32,874 nt of DNA, taken from Parachlorella kessleri (taxonomy: Eukaryota; Chlorophyta; Trebouxiophyceae; Chlorellales; Chlorellaceae). Both the position numbers and the translations under genes were made by a program. This document shows positions 20,001 to 29,819 of the stretch, piece by piece. The stretch's first letter is position 1. Each line of letters opens with the position of its first letter. The stretch is taken from NCBI GenBank assembly GCA_001598975.1, contig BBXU01001893.1:1-32874 (forward strand). Reading direction: 5' to 3'. Below the pieces are notes generated by a model. That model did not search any database and was not told the DNA's origin. It saw nothing but the letters and a program-made list of their open reading frames with translations.

Positions 20001-20247
20001 GTCAGAAACAAAGCATTGGCCGTTGCCATAGGTGTAGGCACATTGCCGTAGATGGTAGTCAGACCAACCACCTCCACCTCTGGGCTATTGAAGGCAGCAA
20101 GGATGGCCATGCTGTCATCTGCAGAGCTCATGGGAGATGTGTGGGGTAACTCATATCAGCAATTTCTCCTGCCTGCAGTGGCCCACAGAAGAGCTTACCA
20201 ACGCCAGGGTCTGTGTCGACGATCAGCTTGTTCCGTTTACGAGCCAT
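17053..20247 (-). CDS. URH1: Inosine-uridine type nucleoside hydrolase (9 exons)
   Basis: Nucleoside hydrolases (plant URH1/NSH family) split uridine, inosine and related ribonucleosides into base and ribose during nucleotide salvage. Exons in transcript order: 20247-20199, 20118-19979, 19828-19715, 19481-19416, 19187-19110, 18802-18693, 18367-18227, 17756-17611, 17168-17053, giving 319 residues, close to plant URH1. The Ca2+/ribose-binding motif DTDPGVDDS is at residues 11-19. GLTTIYGNVPTPMATANAL and RIADFVHGRDGFGNTG follow, then ALGPLTNVALA, NVNPAAEANIFGDPDAA (about 164-180) and YTHDAAAF (His244-Asp245). The residues known to bind metal and ribose in this family are therefore present. There is no targeting peptide, so a cytosolic enzyme is likely. 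The family often has DP after the catalytic histidine; here it is DA. The start ATG at 20247 sits in GCC-ATGG. Confidence 0.94.
17210..17850. repeat. Related 28-nt blocks in two nucleoside hydrolase introns
   Basis: A block near 17213-17240 (intron 8) and one near 17823-17850 (intron 7) share the frame CCTGTCA-TACAGTT-GCCTT with about five mismatches. They lie about 610 bp apart in neighbouring introns. This may be a dispersed intron repeat or chance similarity. Confidence 0.45.
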
Positions 20248-20792
20248 GGCGCCTGAGTCGTAGCTCCTAGCTTTTCACCCTGCCCAGCTCAGCACTGATT
20301 CCACCTCTAGCTAGGTTATCAGACAGTAGACCTAGCGCACATGTATTAATCTCGCCCTGCAGTCTCATTGTCCTCTCTCCTCGGTCATCGCGGCACAAGA
20401 TGGGACGTGGTATCGGATCCTTGGTTAGATGCCAGAGGTTTGTTCAGCACCTTCGGCAATGGGATTGGAAGATCGAGCTGGGGGACGAAGCTAAGAGGGA
20501 CACTGTGACGGCGCTCATTTTCAATTTCTTATGTGTAATCAGGGCCTCAGTGCCAAAACAACCCACAAGGTGCTCTAGTAGGCCTTACCCAATACCCTGT
20601 GTTATACAGTTTCAGCTAGGCCGCTTCCTCCCTGCAGTACCTCGATAACTTCGGCTCACACAGACGGTGACACGAGCTCAAAACCTCACTAGCTAGTAAA
20701 CCTCTCTGCATTTGTACACCTGTCACAGCTCAGTCAGCTGTACTCACCCTTGAAGCGCTTCTGCTTCCATACAACTGAAGTTCTATCATTTG
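20248..20792. other. Spacer between the nucleoside hydrolase and the PfkB-like gene
   Basis: The 545 bp hold the 3' UTR of the kinase-like gene and the promoter of the nucleoside hydrolase. No conserved coding sequence is seen. No minus-strand TGTAA was found here, so the kinase may use another polyadenylation signal. Confidence 0.5.
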
Positions 20793-23045
20793 CTACAACC
20801 CGGCCCCCAAGCTGCGCACAAGCGGAAGTAGCAGGCTCAGCCGCCGCCGGGCCTCACCATACAGCTCGCCGGGGGGTTCCTTCGGTATACCTCGTGCCTC
20901 TGCCATGAGGGAACCAGCCACACAGCCCCAAGCTCCAGCAACAGGGAGCCCAGCCCCAGCCTGCAAGGCTGCCAGCATCGCACCGCAGAACGCGTTGCCA
21001 CAACCTGCAAAAGAGGCAAGCGTGCCTTAATGCAACTCAAACTTCACCTGCTGGCAAACAAGCAGCTGATCCCGCATGCCAGTAGGTTTGTTGCGTCTCA
21101 TGGCAAGGCGTCTCATGACAACCCTTATGCAATGGGAACTTGCAGAGCATTTTGCAGAGCATCTTGCAAAGCACTATACTTAATGTCTTGCGGCTGGTTG
21201 TTTTGAGATCAAGGTACATGCATACGAGGCGGTAAGGGTACAGGCACACCCCAGCACGCCCACTGCCCTGCCTCCCGCCACGACCCACTACCACCAATAG
21301 TAGTGTGTGCGGTCCGAGTGTCTGCATGACAGTTTCGCAAGCCTACTCTCACACAAGCCGCGGTTGGCAGCGCCCTCCACCAACCTGTTGTGTCGACTGC
21401 CAGGGTGCCAGGCACTGCGGGTACCTGCCATGCTCCTTCCTCCCGAGAGTGTACAATGGCCCCAAGTGGGCCCCTCCTGATGGCAACCACCAGGGCCCCA
21501 GCCTCCAGAAAAGGCCTGGTGAGCCGCAGCTCACCCTGGGAGTGGTCGCCTGCTCCCTTTCTGCTCATCCTGGCCCCAGGGTTGCCCATGCCATGCGTGC
21601 TGCTGCCACCGCCACTGCCGCGGCCCTTGCTGCTGCGGCTGCTGCTGCTGGTCGTGCTGGTGCCGCCGCCGCCGCTGCTGGTGTCACCACTGCTGCGGCT
21701 GGGGCCGGCTTCCTTCTCAATATCCTGCTGCTCGATGGCCTGCTGTATAGTGTGAGGGTCGGCCTCCTCGATAGCTGTAGCAGGCTCAGCATGGCCCGGC
21801 GTGCTGCGCAGCATGGACAGCGCCTCCGTCTCATTGGGTGAGAAGATGTCACAAAGGGACAGCAGGTTCCTCAGGTCCTGTGGCGGCAGCGGACGACTGG
21901 CGGGAGCATACGTCTCCAAGGATATCAAACCTGCGATGGTATGTTGATGAACTGCATGTAAGTTTAGTAGTCCTGTTATGTCAGAAGTGCCACTGTGGAC
22001 GCATGTAGTGACTGACTGGTAACAGGTGGCACGACCTTCTGCAGACCATCTGACACCAAGCTCGCACCAAACCATGTGTACCTATACTGCACCTGAGTAG
22101 TTGGCCCTGCGAAGCTCTTGCAAGTGCCGCAGCAGGGGTTGCTCCGGGTGCACCGCCACATGGAACGCCTCTGCGCCTCGGAGGGCAGGTGGCAAGGCTG
22201 ACAAAGGCGGCCAGAAGGCAGCTTCCCGCTGCTCTGGAATCAGTTCAGTGCGCCACACCTACAAGCAAGGTCTCACTTGTTGTTTATCTGGCAAGGCCTC
22301 CAGGATGCTTGTGCAGCACAAGTGTTGAGCACTCTAGTGCTTTTGCAATTGAGTACAACACGCCAACCCGGGGGCTGGCAGTGAGGGGTACAAAAGTGCG
22401 TGCCTCGCCTGCTGCAGGTGCGGGTACTGAGCAGAGAGAGCAGAACACAAGCTCCTCACCCGTGTCCAATTATCGTCCTCCGCTTGCAGGAGCCACGCCC
22501 GTGGGGTGTTATGCTGCATAGATACCAAGCCCTCCAATGATATGCCGCACGTTGCTAGCCAGCTTCGACATGCCGCTGGCAGGTCTGGCCCTACCCCGGC
22601 CGCCAGCCCAACCGCCGCCCGCTGGTTGTGAAATAACTGGTAGCCAAACAGGGCTTGCGGACCGCCGCCGCCCACACAGCCGAATGACGTCTGGCCGTCT
22701 GGCAAGCGATGCAGCAGCGAGCACAGAGTCGCTGGCTTGTAAACTTTCCCACAGGCAAACACAGGCCAATGCTTCACAAGTTGCAGTCGTCCAGCCAGGC
22801 TTCGAGGGCTATTGATGGCGACATGCACCTTGGAAGACGAGGTCGTCAACTATGAAGGAGAACGCGACGCAGTCGAAAGGTACAGTGACGCCATCAAACT
22901 CCTCTTGCAAGCCACTGTTAGGAATGGTGGCACGAGCTAAACTCGGTTGCTGACATCGGAGAACTTGCGGACAGGCTTTTTGTCGGTGTAAAGATGGTTT
23001 TACAAAGAAGAAGCTCCCATGACAGCCTGGCACGGCGAGGGCCAT
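20793..23045 (-). CDS. PfkB/ribokinase-fold protein, Mak32-like (5 exons)
   Basis: This belongs to the PfkB sugar/nucleoside kinase superfamily and most resembles the Mak32-like branch, whose substrate is unknown. Exons in transcript order: 23045-22829, 22698-22460, 22258-22093, 21930-21385, 21004-20793, giving 459 residues from the ATG at 23045. An in-frame ATG at 23153 would add 36. Blocks in order are FSFIVDDLVFQDG, SFGCVGGGGPQALFGYQLF (glycine-rich sugar site), LPPALRGAEAFHVAVHP, LRNLLSLCDIFSPNETE (N-x-x-E motif at 240-243), and DTTGCGNAFCGAML (387 onward). The last is the PfkB signature, but the usual catalytic Asp of GAGD is Asn393. Mak32-type proteins carry GGGN here, so this is probably a family trait. 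Exon 4 contains a Ser/Gly/Arg-rich insert of about 75 residues between conserved blocks. The N-terminus could be a weak transit peptide. It lies upstream of, and co-oriented with, the nucleoside hydrolase. Confidence 0.85.
21139..21174. repeat. 12-bp tandem repeat, three copies, in PfkB-like intron 4
   Basis: Three near-identical 12-mers of the form CTTGCAGAGCAT run head to tail at 21139-21150, 21151-21162 and 21163-21174. Just before them a 15-bp unit containing GCGTCTCATG is repeated twice (about 21093-21122). Confidence 0.85.
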
Positions 23046-23313
23046 GCCGCAGATCGGTGGAGGCGGCACTGTATAGAGTATCATAAGTTGATTCAAACTG
23101 CATGCAGTTCCCTGATGGGAGTCTGTTGACCTTTGTTTGAGGAATTGAGTCATGACAGCTTGGCCAGGCGCTGGCGCGGCATCCCGTAAAGGTCACCCAA
23201 CGATGGTAGTACGGTAGCTGTCCAGATTCCGATCTCCGACCAACTGGGCTTCGGGTTCGCCTAACTGAGTACCGTACACAAACTAAATTGCTAATTGGGC
23301 TCTTCGAAAGGCC
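23046..23313. promoter_or_regulatory. Divergent upstream region of the PfkB-like gene and GAD
   Basis: Only 268 bp separate the two start codons, so the promoters overlap or are shared, or one 5' UTR is very short. If the kinase starts at 23153 the gap is 160 bp. No recognised element is visible. Confidence 0.5.
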
Positions 23314-26300
23314 ATGGCTACCTCGAACGATGCCAACCCTGCCAACCATGGCTCCCTGAAGGCACAGGCCACTCCCACCTGGACAGATGAACATGTGGAA
23401 GGTACTCACTGGAAGATCACTACTTTCAGCTTTCGATCGCTGCGCGACTTGTAGTACACGGCACTGCGGCATTTGGCACGATTGCAAGTGCGTCCTGCTT
23501 GGAACAGGTGACGTTCAAGACTTTGTGGAGTCAACGTTTGCCAGCCGCTATACAGCGGAGCCCCTTCTGAAGAACCAGATGCCCCCACATGGCATGCCTG
23601 CCAACATAGTGTACCAGGCGAGTACAACCCAAAACTGGGTGTTGCTGTGTTCCTCCTGGGTTTGTAGCACCTGTTACGCACACAGACTGACATGGTGCAG
23701 CTTTTGATACTGACTAACCAGTCCGACTATGCCAACTGCAACTGCACCTGGCCTGCTGACTGCAGCTGTGCACAGACCTGCGAACCCTCGATGCCAACCC
23801 CAGGTGAGAGATGGCACGCTAGAGGGATAGGTGTAAACACAACAGGGCATCCCATGTTAACTGGTTGGCAGACAGGGTTACGTGGTGAGTCTGTGCGTGT
23901 GTGGTGGACGCCGGAGGTCCACCGATGAGAAGCACAGCGGTAGAGCGGTCATGTCGTGCTGCCCTGTAAGCGTGTCAACAACCCCTTGTTGCTGGGGACA
24001 GGTGCACCCCGTACCAGCACTGGGCATGCCCATCTCGCCGTGTGCTGCCTCACGTCAAGCGCTCCTGTGAAAGAACTGCCTTGGTGTCCTCTTTCGTACA
24101 GGCTGAACCTGGCATCATTTGTGACCACCTGGATGGAGCCGGAGGCAGAGAAGCTGATTATGGACTCCCTCAATGTCAACTTTGTGGATGCAGGTACTAT
24201 TTTAGTGCTTGCTTGCGCGTACACGCATTGTTGCAAGTCGAGGCTGACCTGGCATTGCCTTGGTTGCTCCCAGCAAAGGTTTAGGGTTTCAGCCCCTACA
24301 CCCTATACTGGCTGCCCGGTTGCACACACACACAATTTGCGAACGCCCCTGGTCGTGTCAGTATCACTCCTGGGATACGGTCCACCAGTCCCCGGACTGT
24401 TGGCACCCCTGCTGTTTGCAGAGGAATACCCGAGCAGCCAGGAGATTATGAACAGGCAAGTGCTGGCTTTGAGAGGCTGAACAGCACGTCCATAACAGGT
24501 GTAGCATAGACACACAGGACTTGCCGTTCGATTGCAGCAGGCATGTAACAAGGTTGTAAGCGGGTTCTGGTGCTAGTTTAGATGTCGATTGCTATGCGGG
24601 TGTCGCAAGGCCACAAGTGTTATGGCACGGGTTTTATGAGGCAGACCTCCTGCGGTTGGCCCCTGATGCCGGCCAAGCTATCATCTCTGGGGTTCCTTGG
24701 ACCCCTCCTCGTCTGCAGGTGTGTGGAGATGCTGGCTAAGCTGACCCACTCCCCGGCGCCAGAGGGCGAGGCGGTCGGCAGTGCCACCATTGGAAGCAGC
24801 GAGGCCATCCTGCTCGGCGGTGAGTGTGCCCTTTCGCAGAAGCACGGGGACCACATGATGGGGCAGGCGGTGGGGAAAGCGCTGCCCTTGTGAGCAGGCG
24901 GGTGCCATCTTCCCCGGCTATGGATGGTCTGGGTAAGCTCCAGTGAAGCCTTTCCTGGGCTTTCCTGGCTGTTGTGAGCAAGGGTGGTGCGGGCAGGCGG
25001 GCAGGGTTGCAGCATAACCGCTTGGCTGCACCCAGCCCTCACGGGGCAGACCACATCAAGCCCCTGAAAGCCGGGGCTGGAAGGTGTACCTTGCATACAT
25101 GTTGAACACCTGCCATGTGCTGATCCTTTGTGGGGGTTGGGGGTCTTGCTGCCTACTGCAGCCCTGGCGATGAAGAAGCGGTGGCAGCTGCTGCCCCGCA
25201 TTGCCAACCGGGACAAGGCTGACATGCAGAAACCCAACTTGGTCATCGGGGCCGAGGCGCACGTGAGTAAGGGGAGGTCCGCTTGCAGAAATGAAAGCGA
25301 CACCAAGCCTGGTTATTGGGGCCGAGGCGCATGTGAGTGTGTTAGGTAAAGTGCAGAGCTGCTTATGGGAACTTAAAAGGCGACAAAAGGCTTGTCTTTG
25401 CCGGAGAAGGGGTGCAATAATGACAGACCGTGCCATTAACACACTTGCTGCTCTTGGTTGTGTGGCAATCACAGTAATGCCTCACAGTGGCTGCAAACTA
25501 CATGCTGGCCAGCGCTAAGTGCCGCATCGTGCGAGCCGGTTCAAGGGCAGCAACACTGAAGTGCAGTGCGCAGCACATGTGGTGTTTGTCCTGCACGGTA
25601 GTGCTGTACACAGCAATGTGCCAGCTGACCTGTGCACCTGCCTGCCGGTGCGATGGGGCATGTTTTGCTTGTGCTAGCATGTGGAGCATGGCAGGGTGTA
25701 TGTACATGCGCTTGCCCTCAGGTGCTCTGGGAGCCAGTGTTCCAGCGTTTCAACTGAAAGTGCTGCACCCAGGGCCACAACACCAGTGGCGCACTGGTGC
25801 TTGCTCTGCGCTCTGATACCAAGCAAAATGGCAGTGCGCAGGTGTCTGGAATACACAGTCCTTGCAGGTTTAAGTGGAGCAGTGTGAAGTGGCCACAGGG
25901 ACAACCCTCTGGCACACACGTGCCCTGCCATTGTGACGCGTTATTTCTCTTACTGTCGCCGCGCAGGTCTGCTGGGACAAGTTTTGCCGGTACTTTGACG
26001 TGGACCAGCGCAAGGTGCCGGTGGCGGAGGGGCGCTACTGCGCCACCGCGGAGCTCATGGAGACTTTCATTGACGAGAACACCATCGGTGAGCCGTACAA
26101 GCTTGCAAGATACCACAGGAAATCGAGTTATTGTGTTAGTTGGGCGGAAGTGTACTGAAATCGAAAGATGTATCAGGTGTGCCTCCGGAGCTTCTGGAGC
26201 CCTTCATGACCAGAACACCATCGCAGAGTTGTGCGAGATATTATTAATGGAGCAAGATAACTTGTGGTATGTGCCCTGCATAAATCGACAGAAACGTATT

Positions 26301-29300
26301 GTAACGAATAAGAAAAGTATGACCGGCGCGACAGCAGTGCAACCGCCCCCCTTTACCTTCCCCAACGCTTCGCTGCCTGCAGGGGTGGTGGCAGTCCTTG
26401 GTAGCACTTACACCGGCGAGTTCGAGGACGTCGAGGCCATGGACGCCATGCTAGGTATGCTGCGGCAATGCGGCCATGTCAGCAAGCCATGCTGTGTACG
26501 CTGTCGCAGCGCAAAGCGCGTGCAAAGCCAGCAAAGGCTGACTGACAGGGGGAAAGGTTCACAGGCCGTGCTGACCACCTCAGTTGCCCTGTCATTTGTA
26601 GTCATCAATGTTTGTAGTGCTTCCAGCAAGTTCCTGGGTTGCAAGAGCTGAAGACATGAAAGCCTAGCCTGCCCATGCGCACTGCCTGTGGCGCCGATAA
26701 CATCTAATCGGCATGAATCGATAGACAGAAGCCTAGCCAAAGCAGGCAAGGCATGTGTGACGTGTGTCCCTGCAGGTGAGGTGAACAAGCGGACTGGATG
26801 GGATCTGGTACTTCACGTGGATGCTGCCAGCGGCGGCTTCATAGCCCCTTTCCTGGTGAGCGCTGTTGGCCATGACTAAGGATGATGACTAAGGATACCC
26901 CCGGGTTGGGGGTGCCGATGCAGTATGGGGGGTTCGATGGCAGCCCGGCTGCACGCTTGCCCTAGTAGTGCGCTCCTATAGCAAGCTGGGCATGGCTTTT
27001 CATGCCACCCTGGCATATGCTGTATTTGCCTCGGGCCGCCCCCCTCCCCCTCCCCCGGCCGTCCAACCGCCACAGCTCATATCTGCCATGCGGGCACTAG
27101 CTGCCGTCCTCTGTATGAACTTTTTTAGTAGGAAAGCGGCGCGCAGAGGTGCAGGCGCCACGTGGCCCCTCTCTCGGCTGGGGACGTTTCTGACGGCCCG
27201 CTGTGCTATGACTGTGCTGTGACTGTGTGCCGCTGCAGTACCCGGACCTGAAGTGGGACTTCAGGCTGGAGCGTCTGGCGTCTATTAACATCTCAGGACA
27301 CAAGTAAGGCCCCCAAGTGTGCAAAGCTTGAGCTCGGTTGTGGAAGAGGCTAAGCTTGGGTCACAGAACTGTGTTGGTAGCGTGCCAACACCACGCCTCC
27401 AGCCCCCAAGCAGCCTACCAGCCCTAGTCGGTGTGAAAGCTGGCTTGAATTTGCAGGTACGGCCTGGTGTACCCGGGTCTGGGCTGGGTGATATGGCGAA
27501 GTGCCGAGTACCTCCCAGAGGAGATGATCTTCTGGGACAACTATCTAGGTGAGGTACTGCGTTGGTGAGGTATTGCCCAGATCAAGTACTACATTGTGAG
27601 GTGCCGTGTTGGTAAGGTACTGCCGGGCGGGGTGCGCTGCGAAGCTTGTGGAGCTCCCTAGTTGCCACCAGAGACACTGCTACTGGAGACAGTTGCTGGG
27701 GCCAATCTTTTGGGTGCGGAGTACTGGCTCAGGAACAGGGCAGGGTGACTCTGCCGAGTCTGCAGTGGTTGGGGGCCGCCGGAGCCCCATGCATTTCATA
27801 TGTTTGACCTAAAGCGGTGTGGCCGCTTTCGCTTCGGGGAGGTGGTCAAAATGTAGAAAAGCACTGCTCTCCAGCATGATTGTAGGCTCCCCCTCGCTGG
27901 CCTGGTACACTGACGCGGATGTGGTGCCAGAGCGCCGAGTGCCAAGCTGAAAGGCCTGGTATGTCCGCAGGCACCAAGGAGAGGTCTATCACCTTGAACT
28001 TCAGCCGTGGGGCCTTCAACATTGTTGCCCAGTACTACCAGGTGCGGCTGGTACGGTGCCACTGGTTACAGCAATGGCAGCGGTGGGTTCCTCGCTGCAG
28101 GCGAGCAAAGACCCTGCAACTACAGGCTCCTGTACAGTGTGTCGTATCCACCTGCGCAGTGTGTCTCAGCAAGGGCTCTGATGAGCTTGCAAGCTCACCG
28201 CTATCGGGCAAGACATGCAAACCAAGGCTGACCTGACCCTCCTTTGCTGCTGTGCAGTTCATGAGGCTGGGCTTTGGTGGCTACCGCAAGATCATGACTA
28301 ACCTGCGGACCATCGCTGACCGCCTCCAGGCCCAGCTTTGTAAGACGGGGCACTTTGAGATCCTGTCAAAGGAAGTGGGAGTGCCTCTGGTGGCCTTCCG
28401 GCTGAACAAAGTGACCGTGGATGGGAAGTGCGTCGACAGGTGAGCAACGGATGGCAGCCACGCAGCTTCATGATGCGCGCTTTCAGACCCGTGCCAGGGG
28501 GGTGGGGTGGTTTGGGTGGGTGGGTGGGTGGGTGGAGAGGGTTGCCGCTTCTGCATGAATATGCAGGTAGCCAATGGCCAGCGGGTGCAATGTGGGTGTC
28601 CTGGCTGCTGTCAGTGTCACCCTCACAGGTTGCTCCTAAGTCTGAAGGCCTCTGAAAACCCCATGCTTGAGCATGTGTGTCTTGTTAGCACCAAACGTGT
28701 CTCTTGTTAGCATCATACTGTTATGCCGCATGCCTCTTGGCCGGCAGGGTCCTGCCCATCGGAGGCTGCTCGATTCCATCTTTCACACCTGCCAACCATA
28801 CATAGTGCGTGTTAGGGGCCGCCGGGCAGTTGTTATGACTACTATTTGGAGCCTGTCCGCTCAGTCTCTCGCAAAGTTTTCACATGCAGGTCTTATGATG
28901 AGTACGACCTTGCGGACAGGGTCAGGATGAATGGCTGGGTCATCCCAGCCTACACCATGCCAGAGGACGCAGAGTGAGTCACTATGTGTCATCATGACCA
29001 TCGACCAGCAAATACCTGCTGTGGGGATGTCCACCCTGACGCTGCGCCAAGATGGTGACTCTGACTCTTCATCCGCCTGTTGCTCGCTGCAAAACCTGAA
29101 CCTTGCATTATATGTGAGAAGTACTAATTGACAACCCCCACAAACGCACAACCCCCTCAGCCCACCAGTGTCACCTGCGTCGTGACATGGCATGCTGTGC
29201 TTGCGGTGGTGTTGCAGGCATGTCAAGCTCCTGCGCATCGTGGTGAGGGAGGACCTGAGCATGCCCATGGTGGACCTGGTGAGTGGATCTGCAGCAATAC

Positions 29301-29708
29301 CGCAAGCGGTACCCAATTCCTTGATGCTCCTCATCACCCCTGGTTGTGAACATGCATGCCCAACACAACTGACGGCTTCTTACATGATGGAAGCAGGGTA
29401 CCAACTGGTTCAGCTGAGCTAGTGCTACTGTAGGGTAAATGCAGACGTGCAGTAGAGAGCTTTAGAATGATGCCACTGCTGATGCTGGTGTAGCACCCAA
29501 GCTGGGCTTGTATCTTGCAGTCGTCACCGGATGACTCACCCCTGACTCACCCATTCTGACCTCCAGTATACTTGTGTTGATGCAGCTGGTCCAGCATCTG
29601 GTCCTGGCCCTCAAGTGGCTGGACTCCCACTTCATCGTCAGCAGAGATAAGATGACTGAGCAAGCACGCCAGGATTTGCGTGAGAATCCCCCCATGAAGC
29701 CCTGCTAG
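23314..29708 (+). CDS. GAD: Glutamate decarboxylase, PLP-dependent (17 exons)
   Basis: GAD converts L-glutamate to GABA and CO2 in the cytosol, with pyridoxal phosphate. Exons: 23314-23401, 23508-23617, 23766-23803, 24102-24193, 24422-24455, 24719-24819, 25162-25262, 25967-26087, 26383-26454, 26776-26855, 27239-27303, 27457-27548, 27971-28041, 28258-28439, 28890-28973, 29218-29278, 29586-29708, giving 504 residues. Motifs in order: [82 protein letters not shown] (266-278, Asp268 for the PLP ring nitrogen), [12 protein letters not shown] with the PLP lysine at 301, and [17 protein letters not shown]. Introns 2 and 5 have GC donors (23618, 24456). Intron 5 is fixed by the protein, since no GT donor keeps the frame. 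Codon 301 is split by intron 11. The C-terminus ends [15 protein letters not shown] and lacks the Trp/Lys-rich calmodulin-binding tail of many plant GADs. Start context is GCC-ATGG. Confidence 0.96.
25241..25338 (+). repeat. Duplication of the GAD exon 7 end and donor, 70-bp offset
   Basis: The last bases of exon 7 and its GTGAGT donor (25241-25268) recur at 25311-25338 in the intron, 70 bp downstream. The two differ at few positions, and the donor is intact in both. GGGGCCGAGGCGCA is identical. Confidence 0.9.
26036..26224 (+). repeat. Diverged repeat of the GAD exon 8 end
   Basis: The last 50 bases of exon 8 (26036-26090) resemble 26178-26224 in the following intron, both containing GAGAACACCATCG-like or CAGAACACCATCG sequence. 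Several small gaps and substitutions separate them; the donor is lost in the copy. Confidence 0.6.
27549..27625 (+). repeat. Four tandem donor-like motifs at the start of GAD intron 12
   Basis: GTGAGG or GTAAGG-type donors followed by TACTGC-like sequence start at 27549 (the real donor), 27565, 27596 and 27612. The spacing is 16, 31 and 16, so this is a 47-bp unit repeated twice, each holding two donor copies. Confidence 0.8.
28497..28540 (+). repeat. GGGT microsatellite in GAD intron 14
   Basis: An uninterrupted run of GGGT units lies at 28514-28535, with further G-runs on both sides. Four or more close G-triplets can form a G-quadruplex in DNA or in the pre-mRNA, since this is the transcribed sense of GAD. 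Confidence 0.85.
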
Positions 29709-29814
29709 GTGTGCTTAGAATATCAGCCCCTTGGCCAGGGAGAGGGTGGAGTGTCTGCGGAGACCACTTGCTGGGAAAGCATGTGCAGTGCTGGGGGAGA
29801 AGTGAATAACCGTT

Positions 29815-29819
29815 TGTAA
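29815..29819 (+). terminator. Possible TGTAA polyadenylation signal of GAD
   Basis: TGTAA lies 107 bp after the GAD stop codon, a normal 3' UTR distance. The pentamer alone is weak evidence. Confidence 0.4.

Noticed and set aside
19532..20149. Open frame of 205 codons on the plus strand
   Set aside because: It is antisense to nucleoside hydrolase exons 2 and 3, whose protein is unmistakable.
24620..25306. Open frame of 228 codons on the minus strand
   Set aside because: It lies antisense to GAD exons 6 and 7, which are strongly conserved in the other strand; no recognisable motif.
25797..26651. Open frame of 284 codons on the plus strand
   Set aside because: It runs through GAD exons 8 and 9 in a different frame and through their introns; the conserved GAD frame wins.
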